Positions 45,191 to 56,577 are shown, counted from the first letter of the stretch. The stretch is 64,000 nucleotides of DNA from Eledone cirrhosa (GCA_964016885.1 OZ024742.1:123476828-123540827); one strand, 5' to 3'. Numbers and translations: made by a program. Notes: a model not told the origin generated them from the letters alone.

Positions 45191-46944
45191 CATCCCTTCA
45201 TTAAACTAATAATATTCAATATGATGATGATTAGATATAGTAGATTAGCTTATGAGAACTACACTTTTAGTTCATTAAATTGTAAATGTTTTTAGATTGA
45301 TTAAATAGTTCTTTTCAGAACACAATCAGCAGATTCCATCAGGAGTGCAACATCTTTGTATTACACTACAAGTAATAATATGAAAAAAGCTATAAAACTA
45401 TGAATTATTGTTGTTCTATATCCTGTTTTACATAATGGTTTGACTACATTATCTCAAATATAGTTTTAATTAAGGTTACATGAATTCTGTTAGTATATTT
45501 TATCATTTTAGAAATCAAGATAACATTTATTAATTAAGATAGTGAGAATAACATTGTGAGAAACTTATATTTGTCTTTTGTTCTACTCAGTTTAGCTTTT
45601 TTCCAATTGTGTCTAAATTTGTATTATATCACCAAATCTTGTACATTATTGATGGCTTGAGAAAAATAACTTACTTTAATTAATTACCAACAAACATAAA
45701 AATCGCACAAAAAAAACAAAAAGACAAATATCATCTGAAACACAGAAATCTGTTTCCATTAAATTTCAATTGAAAAGTAATTTAAAATAAACTAATTTTT
45801 ATTAAATGATTCATTTATTGTTTCATAGCTTTTTATATGTCCCATGACAATGATGTTGGTAATAATGATGGTTGGGGATGTTTATTATAATAATGGTGAG
45901 GAAGCTAATGGTAAAAATGAGCGGTATGAGGCTTATTCATTTACATACACACATAAAGTAGTTGATAAATACATGGGTGCACACATTGCCACATATACAT
46001 GTTTGCATGTACTTATGTATAAATGTATCAATTTTAAATGTTATTAATATTTATGTGCATTTTGAATAAATTGCATGATAACTAAATCAAAAATATATTT
46101 ATATTCTGCCTCACTTTATTTTACTGTTTATCGTCTGCCTCACTTTATTACACTGTTCAGCCCCCAACTGAGAATAAAATTGTGAATTATAATGCATTAA
46201 TGATACTCTAAATATTGAAATATCAAGTTTTGGTTCAGGTGACCTTTGAGAAGAAATTATAACTATGATTTTATTATGCAAAGAGAGGAATATGTAAAAT
46301 AAGTATATTTGAGGCTTTTAGTTTTGTTCACATCTTGGAAGAATGTAGCATATAGCTCATTTTCTGATTGAATTTTACAGAAAAATACCAAGATTATCAA
46401 ACTGATAACTTTTCTAGCAAACAATTTTTGTGCTCATTTATTGATCTATGTACCTGATGACTAGCAAAACAATACATTTTTAACAAATCTTACAAACATT
46501 AGTTATGTTACCAGCATGCTTTTTTGGAAGGATGCCAAATCAATATATACATTTTCACAACGAAATGGTTGGAGTTGACATTCACTAGTTGATTCCTATC
46601 AGATAAGTTTGTGAATATTTAAAAGAAGCAAATAGTGAAGATTTAGTTATATATTGCCACATTGCTTTTAAATAACATTAGTTATAAGAATATTTTTAAT
46701 GGCTTAGCCAAGAATATTGTCCAGGGATTAAACAACACAAAGTAGTTAAGAATAGTTTAATTGATGAAAATAGACTAAACACTCAGAAAAAGTATTACAG
46801 CAACTTTTCCTTGTTACTCTCCCAGTCAACTATTACAAAATTAGATTTTCCACAATATGTAAAACAATACACTAAATATTTATCATTCCAAATTATTTGC
46901 ACATTGTTTTCTATTGCTAGACTAAAACGTCATTGTAAATAAGA
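45191..46944. other. AT-rich DNA with a 29-bp two-copy tandem repeat
   Basis: TCTGCCTCACTTTATT(T/A) begins at 46105 and again at 46134, giving two 29-bp units (46105-46162). No other feature is recognised. Confidence 0.6.
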
Positions 46945-47107
46945 GTTAGGCTGGTGGATTAGTGTCATGTTGTTTATGTTCTGAGTTAAAATCCTGCCTT
47001 TTATACTATTCAGGTTGATAAAATAAAGTATTAGTCAAGTACTGAAGTTGATTTAATCAACATTCTTCCTCTCCCAGATTGCTGACCTTGAGTGTGAATT
47101 AGAAACT
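46945..47107 (+). mobile_element. S1b SINE, diverged; host for a second SINE
   Basis: GGCTGGTGGATTAGTGTCA head, TGAGTTAAAATCCTGCC B box, GTTGATAAAATAAAGTATTAG, AAGTTGATTTAATCAACATT, CTCCCAGATTGCTGACC and a TTAGAAACTATTAT end. Its 3' end contributes the target of the truncated S1 that follows. Confidence 0.8.
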
Positions 47108-47250
47108 ATTATCATACATAAGAGTTCAAATCCCGCCGAGGTTAACTTTGCCTTTCATCCTTACGGGGTCGATAAAATAAAGTACCAGTAATGCACTGGA
47201 GTAATTGCTGGCCTTGTGCCAAAAGTAGAAACAATTATCATACATAAGAG
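47108..47250 (+). mobile_element. S1 SINE, 5'-truncated, 17-bp TSD, inserted in S1b tail
   Basis: The target ATTATCATACATAAGAG at 47108-47124 is repeated exactly at 47234-47250. Between them the copy starts inside the B box (TTCAAATCCCGCC) and runs to GAAACA/ATTAT. The tRNA-like head is missing, so this insert has no A box. The left TSD is the 3' terminus of the older SINE at 46945. Confidence 0.93.
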
Positions 47251-47514
47251 ATAATTCATTTAAGTATCTACCCTAGCATCACTCTTAAAAGTAATATCAG
47301 TATTAAAAGAAATAAAATATAAAAAAATTATAACCAATTAGATATTGCATTTGATAATTGGATAAATTTACTTGAATTAAAATATAAGAGGCACATGCAT
47401 AGCTGATAAGTGCAAGTTTGTCTGTGGGGTTAAAAATCTTGCTTTGCATCCATGTGAATTCAGGTTTGATCACATTTGCATAGCATCTTTGACAAGCATC
47501 TTTACCGTAAAATA

Positions 47515-47805
47515 GTCATGTAGGTCTCATGACAAAAAGTGCCCAGCCCACACTTAAAAGTGGTCATGGAGGTGTCATGACAAAATTTGCCTATCCCAGA
47601 CTGTAAATGTGGTTCATGTTAGGAAGGACATCCAGAACCCACACCCAAACCAGTCCTATATGAGCAATTTATGATCATTGGAGCTGGCTTGTATCACAAT
47701 GGGGCATTGTGATACAAGCCAGGGCTGGTTTTGGTTTGGTTTCTGGATGCATGGGTTAGACAATACTAGTGTGGAAAATGGATGTTAACTGATGATATAT
47801 ATATA
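47515..47805 (+). mobile_element. LINE A 3' tail containing a foldback
   Basis: Two tandem units (GTCATG-AGGT-TCATGACAAAA..GCC), GTGGTTCATGTTAGGAAGG, ACATCCAGAACCCAC, ATATGAGCAATTTATGATC, then an 18-bp inverted repeat (separate entry), then an inverted echo of the CATCCAG...AAACCAG segment, GGGTTAGACAATACTAGTG, TGGAAAATGGATGTTAACTG and ATGATATATA. Confidence 0.85.
47684..47722. repeat. Perfect 18-bp inverted repeat with 3-nt spacer
   Basis: CTGGCTTGTATCACAATG (47684-47701), GGG, CATTGTGATACAAGCCAG (47705-47722). The arms are exact complements. Flanking AACCAG (left) and CTGGTTTTGGTTTGG (right) continue the symmetry imperfectly. Either DNA strand, or an RNA of it, could fold into a hairpin. 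Confidence 0.97.
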
Positions 47806-48172
47806 CAAGCCATAAACAATTTACCCAGTCCATCCTGTAAGAAGGTCGATAATAGGAAAGGCACCCTACTGTAGAATGTATGTAAGCCACATGTCACCCC
47901 AGCCCATGTGAAAGATTAGTAGCCCTGATTAAGTACTGACTTCATCACTGACACCTTATCTAACCCTTAGTAGGAAGGAAAATAATGTTGGATGAAGATG
48001 AGGATACACACACACATGACACAGCATGGGTTCACATCACATTGGCAAAAGGTTTTTTCCTGAAATACCAGCAATCACCAATGTACATTTCAGATTTTTA
48101 AGATGATGACGTGTGATTTGAAAAAAAAACTTGATTGCTATCCTAGCATGTTGAGCGACCACATAAACTATC

Positions 48173-48310
48173 ATTATATTTTATGGAGTTCAAATCCCGC
48201 CGAAGTTAACTTTGCCTTTCATCCTTACGGGGTTGATAAAATAAAGTACAAGTAATGTACTGGGTAATTGCTGGCCTTGTGCCAAAAGTAGAAACAATTA
48301 TATTTTATGG
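48173..48310 (+). mobile_element. S1 SINE, 5'-truncated, 14-bp TSD
   Basis: ATTATATTTTATGG at 48173-48186 recurs at 48297-48310. The copy starts AGTTCAAATCCCGCC, inside or just before the B box, and is complete from there to GAAACAATTAT. Its body has few changes, so it is fairly young. Confidence 0.93.
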
Positions 48311-48985
48311 TAACTTAGATAATGTAGCAGAAATGAAGAAGTAGCTGTAAATTTGAACTTCTGACCAAAGCATTTTTTTCTTCTTTTGTGGAAACAGATT
48401 CTGAATGGAATGTTAATTATTCTACTAAACCTTTTTTGAGTTTATCAGTAAACCATTCATACAGGATAATCCTTATTCTTATACTCTAGTTAGTGTAATC
48501 TATGATTTAAGTATTTGTGTGCAGTTCAATATTCTACATTACTTAAACTTTTGATACCACATATATAATCCACTTTAACACATTTGATTGTTAAGGCAAT
48601 TGCTGGAGGAAAAAAAAAACATTTATCTGTTATTGTTGTATTTGGGAGGATCTTGTTACCAATTAAACCATGCACATTGGTTGAGTTCACTGTCATTCTC
48701 AGCCTTAATCTACCCACTGCAAGAGGAAGGCCTCCTCAAGCTTATGCCAATTGTTTTTCTTCTATGTCAGGATGATTCATAAAATTCACGAGAACTTATT
48801 GATCCTATCTCTATATCTTGTCATCTGATTTCAAAGATTATAAAAACCTTGATTTCCATTCTGTACATATCTTAGTCCTTCTGTTCACTTCAATTTCCTC
48901 TTCATAATATGCTTCATATTTTGTACAATTGTTTGTCTACTTATCCATGGTTAAATTAGACATGGAATAATATGACAGACTAACA
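48311..48985. other. Unassigned AT-rich DNA
   Basis: Frames of 63-64 codons overlap in three registers near 48526-48782 without motifs. Nothing supported. Confidence 0.45.
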
Positions 48986-49196
48986 TTAACCCTTTTGTTA
49001 CCAAATTTCTAATGAAAGACCTCACCAATTATTTTGAAATCATTTAAAAAATAAAGATTCGAAAGAATTTAGTAATATAACTTTTTCATTGTTCAGCTGG
49101 TGTTTGGAATATAACAAATATTCTTACATAAAAAAATAGAGGTTTATATCATAGAACCAGTGGCAGTTGCAGGTGATTTGGTATCAGAAGGATTAA
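48986..49196. mobile_element. piggyBac-like MITE, second family
   Basis: TTAACCCTTTTGTTACCAAA at the left, and a right end whose complement is TTAATCCTTCTGATACCAAA. The inverted ends match at 18 of 21 positions and TTAA lies at both outer edges. 211 bp, non-coding. The interior (AGCTGGTGTTTGGAATA, AGTGGCAGTTGCAGG) differs from the 13833 family. Confidence 0.75.
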
Positions 49197-49661
49197 ATAG
49201 TGTTATAGAAAAGATACCATTAAGGATATGGCTTGTATTTCACTAGCTTTTTCTTGTCAAGTTAAAAATCATACTCAGCTCTCTATATTTCAACTGTTAT
49301 TAAAAGCATTTCAGTTTCTTCCTTACCACCTACGCATGTTCATGGTGAAGGCAGTTGTTGCATAGAGTAGGATTTGCTCTATTATAGAAATCAATAAACA
49401 AAATGCATGATACATTTTTTTAACTTCTCTCATTTAACAAAAAAAGGCAAAGTCCCTCATCCCCTAATGGAAACTGTTAATACAAATTGCTTTTCCTGTG
49501 CAATCAAAGTTGGTATGAAGTGACAAAGCTGTTTCATGAATTCAACGGATGATGTATTTCATTTTTCTGAAATTTTGGTATGGACATTTTGGTGAACTAA
49601 AATAGAAATAAAGTATTCATTGATTTGAGTGGAAAATTATATTAGTGAACATTTAATAATG

Positions 49662-49825
49662 GCTATGTGGTTAAGCATATTCTTTGCAACTACACATTCT
49701 TGGATTTTATGCCACTGCATGGAATTTTGTTGATGGAAACTTTACAGACTGCCGGTATTGTTTGGATGGGATGTTGTGTAACTACAGTTGCTGCCGAATG
49801 CCCTTTTAGTTGCCATTTTGACACA
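49662..49825 (+). mobile_element. S3 SINE head joined to LINE A-like tail
   Basis: AATGGCTATGTGGTTAAGC, TTGCAACTACACATTCTTGG and TTTTGTTGATGGAAAC keep the S3 order. From 49770, GTTTGGATGGGATGTTG, GCTGCCGAATGCCCTTTTAG and TTGCCATTTTGACAC resemble a minus LINE A tail. Both pieces are strongly diverged; the join may be accidental. Confidence 0.5.
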
Positions 49826-51034
49826 GATATATGTAGTCTCTTCTAAAAACTGGGTAATATATATATATATAAATGATATATATATATTAGTGAAAGATTG
49901 AAGAATAACATGGTCGGCTGCACAAAAGGTTTTATTTCTAGTATTAACAATTGTTTCATTGATCAGGTGAGTCTAAAGGCCGCTAATCACACAAAGTTGC
50001 ATCACTCGACCTTAAATACAGTGTTTACCTCTGATCAAATCATAGGAATACTGGAGGTTTTACATATGGCATTCGTATTTATAGATACAACGGAGAATCA
50101 AAACAATAACATCAATAATAAAAGATAATAATAAAGAAGTGAAGAAGTTAGAATGAAGATGATAAAGATGTAAAAAATAAGTAAAAAAAATAATAAGAAC
50201 AGAATACGATTGCTGATAATAGTGGTGGTGGTGGTGGTGGTGGTTGTGATTAAAATTACAGTTGTGGGTAAGTGTATGTGTGAGTCTAGACATGGTGAGT
50301 CTAGAGATAATACTAACATGAAACGAAACATTAAATACATACATAGTGGTCAAATCTCAGAGAGTTAGAGTAGAAAATAAAAAAAATAGTAACAAATTAC
50401 AGATAAAAGATAATAAATTAAAAATTAAGTGAGAGGGGAAGATATACAGGACCGGAGACAGAGAGTGGGGGTGGTGATACAATGATACATGTGGTAAATG
50501 TCTAGCAGGCTGATTGTCTTATCTTAATGGGGGTGATGTGGCTTTAGGGAGAGAGAGTGAAAGAAAGGTTAGGAGATTTATGATGTTGATTTAGTGACCA
50601 GTTGGTCAGTTGACAGCTATTAACAGTGGGGTGGTATGTAGTCAGTACATTAAAATCCTGGTGGTTCTGTTTGAATTCTGAGATTGTTGGATTGAATCAT
50701 GTTGGTTTGAAATTTGCGAACTTGGTAGCTGCTTTGTGCCTACAGAAAATTAATCATTCCATTTTGCCGTTAAGCAGCATTTTATCATACTTTAAAATAT
50801 GGAACAGCTCCATATTGCAAAGTCTGCAGTGGGACATTCCATTGTTGTAGGTCCTTCCTCCCAATAATTTCGACTATCTAATCACATATTCCTGGTTTGT
50901 GTCCTTAAGCTGCCAGATTTTATTGGCCAGCGTTTTTGAGTTCCCTAGTGTACGGTTCTTCACAGAGTGTCTGTGAACGTACCATCTTTTTTTTTAATTC
51001 CCCAGCCCTAGAACCTATGATATATATATATATA
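49826..51034. other. Unassigned DNA with microsatellites
   Basis: (TA)n at 49857-49888, (GGT)n at 50222-50244 and (TA)n at 51019-51039. The poly-His frame on the minus strand at 50060-50353 is the (CCA)n complement. No gene recognised. Confidence 0.6.
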
Positions 51035-51240
51035 TATATCATCATCATCATCTCTGTTTAACGTTTTCCATGTTAGCATGGGTTAGACAAGTTGTCCCAT
51101 TGTCAGATCAGATGACTGTGCCTTGATCATACAGAACTGTTTCTGGCTTGATTTTCACAGCTGGATGCCCTTCCTAATGCCAACCACATTCATTGTGTGG
51201 ACTGGGTACTTTTTCTCCTGGCATCCAATGCATGTTTGTG
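51035..51240 (-). mobile_element. LINE A 3' tail
   Basis: (ATC)n, CTGTTTAACGTTTTCCATG, TTAGCATGGGTTAGAC, GTTTCTGGCTTGATTTTC, ACAGCTGGATGCCCTTCC, TAATGCCAACCACATTC, GTGGACTGGGTACTTTTTC and TGGCATCC. Well preserved, with one ~47-bp unit. Confidence 0.9.
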
Positions 51241-51339
51241 TTTATTTGTGTCTCTGTTCCTTTCCCTTTATATTTGATGTCAATGTTGCAGGTGGTAATA
51301 ATTACTTTATGTTCCATGTAAACAGGTGTCTCATTGCTC

Positions 51340-51445
51340 AAGTGTGAATTTGTATCAAGAGGGGAATCTGGCTACAGAACTGTGCTTAAAAGGATATCTA
51401 TCTCATACTAGTGTGGAGAATCTGATGTAAAACTGATCATAATTT
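51340..51445 (+). mobile_element. LINE A terminal fragment, opposite orientation
   Basis: AAGAGGGGAATCTGGCTAC, AGAACTGTGCTTAAAAGG, CTCATACTAGTGTGGAG and AATCTGATGTAAAACTGATC. It is the plus-strand counterpart of the tail at 51035, about 100 bp away. Confidence 0.75.
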
Positions 51446-52603
51446 CAAGAATCTGTTGTTTTGCAAAGTTCCTCAGAATGTTCAATGAGAATTATGTGCT
51501 GAAATGATATTAGAGATGGGAACATGAATATGAATATATCTAGTGAAATTTATGTGAAATAATTACTAAAATATAAAGATAAAACTCAATGTTAAGCTGA
51601 TATCTTAAGGCAGTAAAGAAATTTATAAAAATCAGTTAACATAATATTTCTTAAAATATGTTCATGAATCTCTAGTTAAATCTATAAACTTTAAAAGTTA
51701 GATAATTTCAAAATACTGCTTAACATTCACAGTTCAATATTTATAATGTTGAAGCTTAAGAAGTAATTAAGGAAATTAGAATATTTTTCAGCCTAGGGGA
51801 TTTCAAAAGAATAACATATACTGTGAACAACAAAATGCTTGAACCAACATGCAACCTAAGAGGTAATTAAACATGTAACTTATTCTGTTTTACATAAATA
51901 CATTATATTTTAAACAATTTGAGAATTATTAGATTATTCAACTTACTTTCATACGCCAATTACATTTTCAGAAAACACAGCAGGTTACAATGGAATCCTT
52001 TGACTGTTATGAGTAATGACCTATATAATATTGAAGAAAGAAAAAAACCTGTTTGTACCAATCTAACATTGATAAGAGCAATGTAAATTTTATGTGTGAG
52101 TGTATGTTTAAGTTACTCTTCTTATTAGGTATGCATGTTCCATCTTCAAAACCAAACCAAACCAAATGAAATCAAAACATGTTCATTCTGAATCATTTTA
52201 TAAGCAGATTATATATTAACAGAAAATAAATGAAATAGACTGCTTCATGTATGTGGTTAGTTCATATGATGATTTCTGAATTTATATCACATTTCAGATG
52301 TGTAACAATGAGATTGGACTAGTATGGTGGCTTATTCTTGATCTGTATTTAGTTAGACAACTACCATTTGTCAAATGTAATAAAAGTATTCAAGAATCAG
52401 TGATTTGTTTTATGTTCAAATCTCAGGGATGCAAAGCCAATAACATTGACAATATCCTTTCCATTTCAATATATCTTTCACTACAGAGATAAAAGGTTCT
52501 ATGCTAATATTTGGACACATACTATAAGATATTTCATCCGCCCAAACAAATAACCTCTTTAACTTTGACCATTAAAGTGAACCATAGCATCAATATAATA
52601 TCA
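51446..52603. other. Unassigned AT-rich DNA
   Basis: Nothing recognised. Confidence 0.5.
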
Positions 52604-52711
52604 TTAACTCTCTCATTATCATTCTTATCTAATAAAGTAGACGGCTTGTGTGCTTTAATTAATTTTGAAACTAGAGGGCTGTTTCAGGTGGTTTGATATC
52701 AGAAGGGTTAA
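52604..52711. mobile_element. piggyBac-like MITE, internally deleted copy
   Basis: TTAACTCTCTCATTATCATT at the left; the right-end complement is TTAACCCTTCTGATATCAAA. TTAA at both edges. The GGTTTGATATCAGAAGGGTT end matches the right end of the 48986 element. At only 108 bp it lacks about half of that element's interior. Confidence 0.65.
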
Positions 52712-52837
52712 TGTCCTGGAAATGTCATGGACACTATCTCCTTTTTGATTATTTCTTTTTCAAATTACAGCATAGCAATTGAAGAATATGTATCGTGAAA
52801 AATATAATTTGAAAAAATGCCTAGAACAGTATAATTA

Positions 52838-52929
52838 AAATCACACACTGGTACTCAAATAAATCACACACTGATACTCAAATAAATCACACACTGGTAC
52901 TCAAATAAATCACACACTGGTACTCAATA
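52838..52929. repeat. 23-bp minisatellite, four copies
   Basis: Unit AAATCACACACTGGTACTCAAAT in tandem at 52838, 52861, 52884 and 52907. Unit 2 has one change (GATAC) and unit 4 ends differently. There is no unique spacer between units, so it is not a CRISPR. Confidence 0.97.
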
Positions 52930-53859
52930 TAAATCTGTTAAAATACATATTTTGTTACCAATGAAAATGACCTTGGTCTTTTAATAAACGTTGCAGAAGC
53001 AAACTTGTTATAAAAACTTCAGTTTCAATTATATCTGTGAATCACTATCAGAAGTGACTCCCGTGGAACAAAAATGTTTGTTCTGATTATAGTAGTTTAG
53101 AACATTGGAAATTCATATTGTATATAATCATCATGATGGTAGAATAAATAGCAGAATAAATAGAATAAAAAAAGACAAATTTAGTATATATTTTAGTACA
53201 GTCCAAGCAATTCTAATACAGCTATGGTTAGTAATTTTTTATGCCTAAGAAATCAATAAAATAAGCATTAGTATTATACTAAGGTTAATTCGTTACAGTA
53301 TGGCTACCACATTTGCAATGTTATATTTGTGTCTTGGTGATCAAAATCATTATGATTTATAACCATGTAATATTTATTTATGTTGCTGACGCAGAATGAT
53401 AGCTTATGTTGTTGAAGAACATTCATTAATCTAAATAGTACCTATTTAAATGTGGCATTAATAAATGTTGAGAAAATGACTCCAGTGTAGCCAAAAATAG
53501 TACAGTCTAATTTGTAACTTTTCTTTACTAATAACTCTATTTAATTTTACATTTGCAATATCTTTTTCTACTAGATTTCAATGATGTATTGCAGATAAAA
53601 TACATACCATTTTTATGTTATATATAGTATTGTTCAGATGTTTGATGGTATGTTGGATTTGGTGACTGAAGAATCCAACATGTTTAAAGAAAGATAGGCT
53701 TAGGTCATTTTATTAGCATTGACAATGGGTTTTATTATAACGTAGAGTGAAAAGATATAGGCCTTCATAACGGAGCTGTAGCTGACTCATTTATTCTTAT
53801 GAAGTGATGACGACATTGCAGAAAATTTATTTGATTCAGTGAGGGAGCCAAGTAAAAGT
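52930..53859. other. Unassigned AT-rich DNA
   Basis: Nothing recognised. Confidence 0.5.
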
Positions 53860-54065
53860 GTTCTAAGCCAAAGGCTCACCAGACCAGTGTTAATGACTAG
53901 TTTCCAGTTAAGCAACTGGGAGTAAGACTCTGCCTGGACAGGATGCCAGTCTGCCAAAGGTTTAACTCCTCAGCTACTGCTGGTATTCAATTTCAGCTAA
54001 ATGTACTAGAGCAGCATGAAATAATATTTTGCGCAAGAGCACAACACAGGAGCTTTTCCATGAAT
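53860..54065 (-). mobile_element. S2 SINE, head lost
   Basis: CCAAAGGCTCACCAGACCAG, TTCCAGTTAAGCAACTGGG, AGTAAGACTCTGCCTGGACAG, GATGCCAGTCTGCC, TTTAACTCCTCAGCTACTGC, AGAGCAGCATGAAATAAT and GCAAGAGCACAACACAGG follow the S2 body in reverse. Homology ends before the B box. A tRNA-head-like TGGCTTAATGGTTAGGATGC on the plus strand at 54077 may belong to a separate fragment. Confidence 0.8.
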
Positions 54066-54494
54066 AGAACAGACATGGCTTAATGGTTAGGATGCTTGAT
54101 GTAGGACCATAGGGATATCGTAAGGAACTATAATATTATACACTGACATCTTTTTTGCAGTTTGAGGTTGCTGATTAAATCAAGCTGAAACCTAATAGAT
54201 CAGGTCTATGATCAAATTCATTCTAGCTATGGCTATGCTATTTTATTTTATCCAATGAGTCCTTCCAATAAAAAAAAAAATAGTGCTTTTTCTGGGTGTT
54301 ATTGTTGGCATTTTGAGTGACAATGATATTCCATTATTGGATTTGCAGTTGCTTTAGTTAATGATAAAATATTTGATCATTACTTGCCAAGGCTTTCAGA
54401 GTTCTATCTTTTATTTGGACTGAATTTAGTCACTTCTTGCTTTTTTTAAACAATGCTGCCTATGACAGACACATATAACAAGCTATTATACAAT

Positions 54495-54785
54495 GTCTTC
54501 TTGTTCTTTTTATTTTCTCCTTTTTCTTCTGTTTGAAAGCAACATTCACAAACACTCCTTCCAGTGGGTCCTGAGAAGCAACCATTTCCAGTTGATCCTG
54601 CTGGATCCCAAAACGAGCACAGCTGAGCTCATGCATGTTATCCAACCATCTCGCTCTGGGTCTCATGCCAGTTTGTTCTGCTCATAAAGTCTGTCCAGTG
54701 ATTCTTTTTTGCGACATTCTATCCACATGCCTGTAAAAGCACATGGTTGTAAAACAAACTCCTTAACCACATAGCCATGTTTACA
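54495..54785 (-). pseudogene. LINE B 3' end with coding tail
   Basis: The minus frame 54666-54460 reads RPRARWLDNMHEL, then GIQQDQLEMVASQDPLEGVF. This is the end of the LINE B protein (GRPR-RWLD--- followed by the 3' UTR). The nucleotide order is TTTTTCTTCTG, CACTCCTTCCAGTGGGTCC, AGAAGCAACCATTTCCAG, CTCATGCATGTTATCC, CAGTGATTCTTTTTTGCGAC. After 54725, AAAAGCACATGGTTGTAAAAC and CCTTAACCACATAGCCATG form an S3-head remnant in minus orientation. Confidence 0.85.
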
Positions 54786-55746
54786 AGCCTCATATTTATA
54801 GACTTCTAAACCTACATATATCACCAGTCACTTCTGAAAAGCACCCATTCCTTTCATTGAGATGTGTATAGGATAACATTTAACAGTACCAAAAGGAAGT
54901 AAAAATATTCTACTGCCCTCATACTTAATTTGACAATGCATTTACATAGAATTAAAATCTACATGATTTCTTCTCTGTATATCATTTTACATCTCTCGTA
55001 GAGATCGTTACTAATTTTAAACAACTCACCATACAACATTCATTAACTAACATTCCACAAGTGAATATCTCAGTATAATTGATACTTTAAATAGAATTCT
55101 AACAGTAGTTCAATAATACTTGATCATATAACTATTTTAAGGAAAAAGCTGGAGGATACTTGCAATCTAATTAGAAGAATAAAACAAAGTTTTTTCTTAT
55201 TAAATACTTAGAAATAGCAAAGGTTTTAGATAATTTCAAATATTTAAATGAAAATTTTTACATGCTTTTATTAACAAAACGAAAAAAAAAATAGTATGGT
55301 TCTCTACACATTATATATGTATGTATGTGTGTGTGTGTGTTTGTGTGTGTATAACCATACTATATATATATATATGTGTGTGTGTTTTTTGATTTCATTG
55401 AGTTTATAAATGCAGATAACTGAATCCTTTTATTTGTTTAACTTCAAAATGAGAAAATATTTTCAAACACCTATGTTGGTTATATCTAAAATGAATGATT
55501 TTACTGTCTCCAGTTTGATTATTTTCTGTTAATTTAATAATTTAAATGTATTTGAAGATGCATTGTAATCTTATTCTGAAGACAAAAGAGAAACAAATTC
55601 AAACATAATACAATGCTTAATATAAAACAGAAATCAAGCACATGAACTATATTTTATTTTGAGAACATTTTTTAGGTTGTGAAAGATGTTTGATTAGAAC
55701 TAGGTTGAAAAAGGCTAAATCATAAGTTTTCCCAGCGAACCATTAA
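54786..55746. other. AT-rich DNA and (TG)n/(TA)n microsatellite
   Basis: The microsatellite at 55311-55386 mixes GT, GTAT and TA runs, with CCATACTAT/ATAGTATGG short inverted copies on either side (55292, 55356). No gene. Confidence 0.6.
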
Positions 55747-55825
55747 TAATGATTTCTACCTTAGTCACAAGACCAGCAATTATGTGTAGAGGAGAAAGTT
55801 CATTAAATCGACCTGAGTTTTTGAG
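55747..55825 (-). mobile_element. S1b SINE, 3' part, split by S2 insertion
   Basis: GATTTCTACCTTAGTCACAAG, ACCAGCAATTATGTG, GGAGAAAGTTCATTAAATCG, ACCTGAGTTTTTGAGTGG. The minus-orientation body stops at the AGTGCTTGACTGG-equivalent point and continues at 56112. Confidence 0.8.
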
Positions 55826-56111
55826 TGGAGGTACATGGCCCAGTGGTATGGGTGTTGGACTTAGGATCATAATGTTGTGAGATTATTGATTCCTGGACAT
55901 GGTTTTGTGTTGTGTTCTGGAGCAAAACACTTCATTTCACATTGCTCTATTATATTCAGCTGAAAATGAGTGCCAGCAATAGCTATGCTGGGGGTTTAAC
56001 TCTGTGATGAACTAGCATCCCGTCCAGGAGGAGTCCTGTCACTTCCCACCATGAAAGCTGGAATAAGCACTGGCCTGATAAGCCTTTGGACTCAAGACAG
56101 ACTTTTAGACT
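55826..56111 (+). mobile_element. S2 SINE, full length, nested in S1b
   Basis: Head GAGGTACATGGCCCAGTGG, B-box-like GATTATTGATTCCTGG, AGCAAAACACTTCATTTCAC, ATTGCTCTATTATATTCAGC, GGGTTTAACTCTGTGATGAAC, AGCATCCCGTCCAGGAGG, GAGTCCTGTCAC, CTGGCCTGATAAGCC, and end GGACTCAAGACAGACTTTTA. The AGTTTTTGAGTGG before it and AGTACTTCACTGG after it look like a diverged TSD from the S1b target. Confidence 0.88.
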
Positions 56112-56185
56112 TTAGTACTTCACTGGTACTCTAGTTTATCAATGGCAAAATAATCATATGTAAAGTTAACCTCAAGTTAAATTTA
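56112..56185 (-). mobile_element. S1b SINE, 5' part after the S2 insertion
   Basis: AGTACTTCACTGGTACTC, AGTTTATCAATGGCAAAATA and AAAGTTAACCTCAAGTTAAAT continue the S1b body from 55825. Homology fades near the B box. Confidence 0.75.
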
Positions 56186-56577
56186 TGGATTTGGTGCAAA
56201 TGATAATTTTTCAAACTTAATGTTTAGTGTCATCTAGTTTGATTTTCAGTGAACTGATTTCAAATCACATCTTGAAATAAAATTCTATCTTGTTCATGTC
56301 AGTGAGGGTGCCTCTAGATAATTGGTTAACTTCATGAAATATCAAGTTTATGTACATATCTTTACATGCTGCTTTTCTACATTTAGTTGTTGACCTCGTA
56401 TTATCATCCATTTCACCTGCCCCCATTTCCTCTTTTATCTTCTTTTTTCTGCCATTTTCAACTTATTTATTTGCAATTGATGTATGTTGGTTTTCCTTGG
56501 TGCAAGCCACCACAAAGTTTTTCATTTGGCTGGGTTTTTGTTGCATATAATTCATAAGTCATTATTGTAAAAAAAAG

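Noticed and set aside
52838..52929. CRISPR array
   Set aside because: The repeats are directly contiguous with no unique spacers, and the DNA is animal nuclear.
54065..54250. Further tRNA-SINE head on the plus strand (TGGCTTAATGGTTAGGATGC)
   Set aside because: The A-box-like stretch is good, but no B box or SINE body follows in order; too weak for its own entry.
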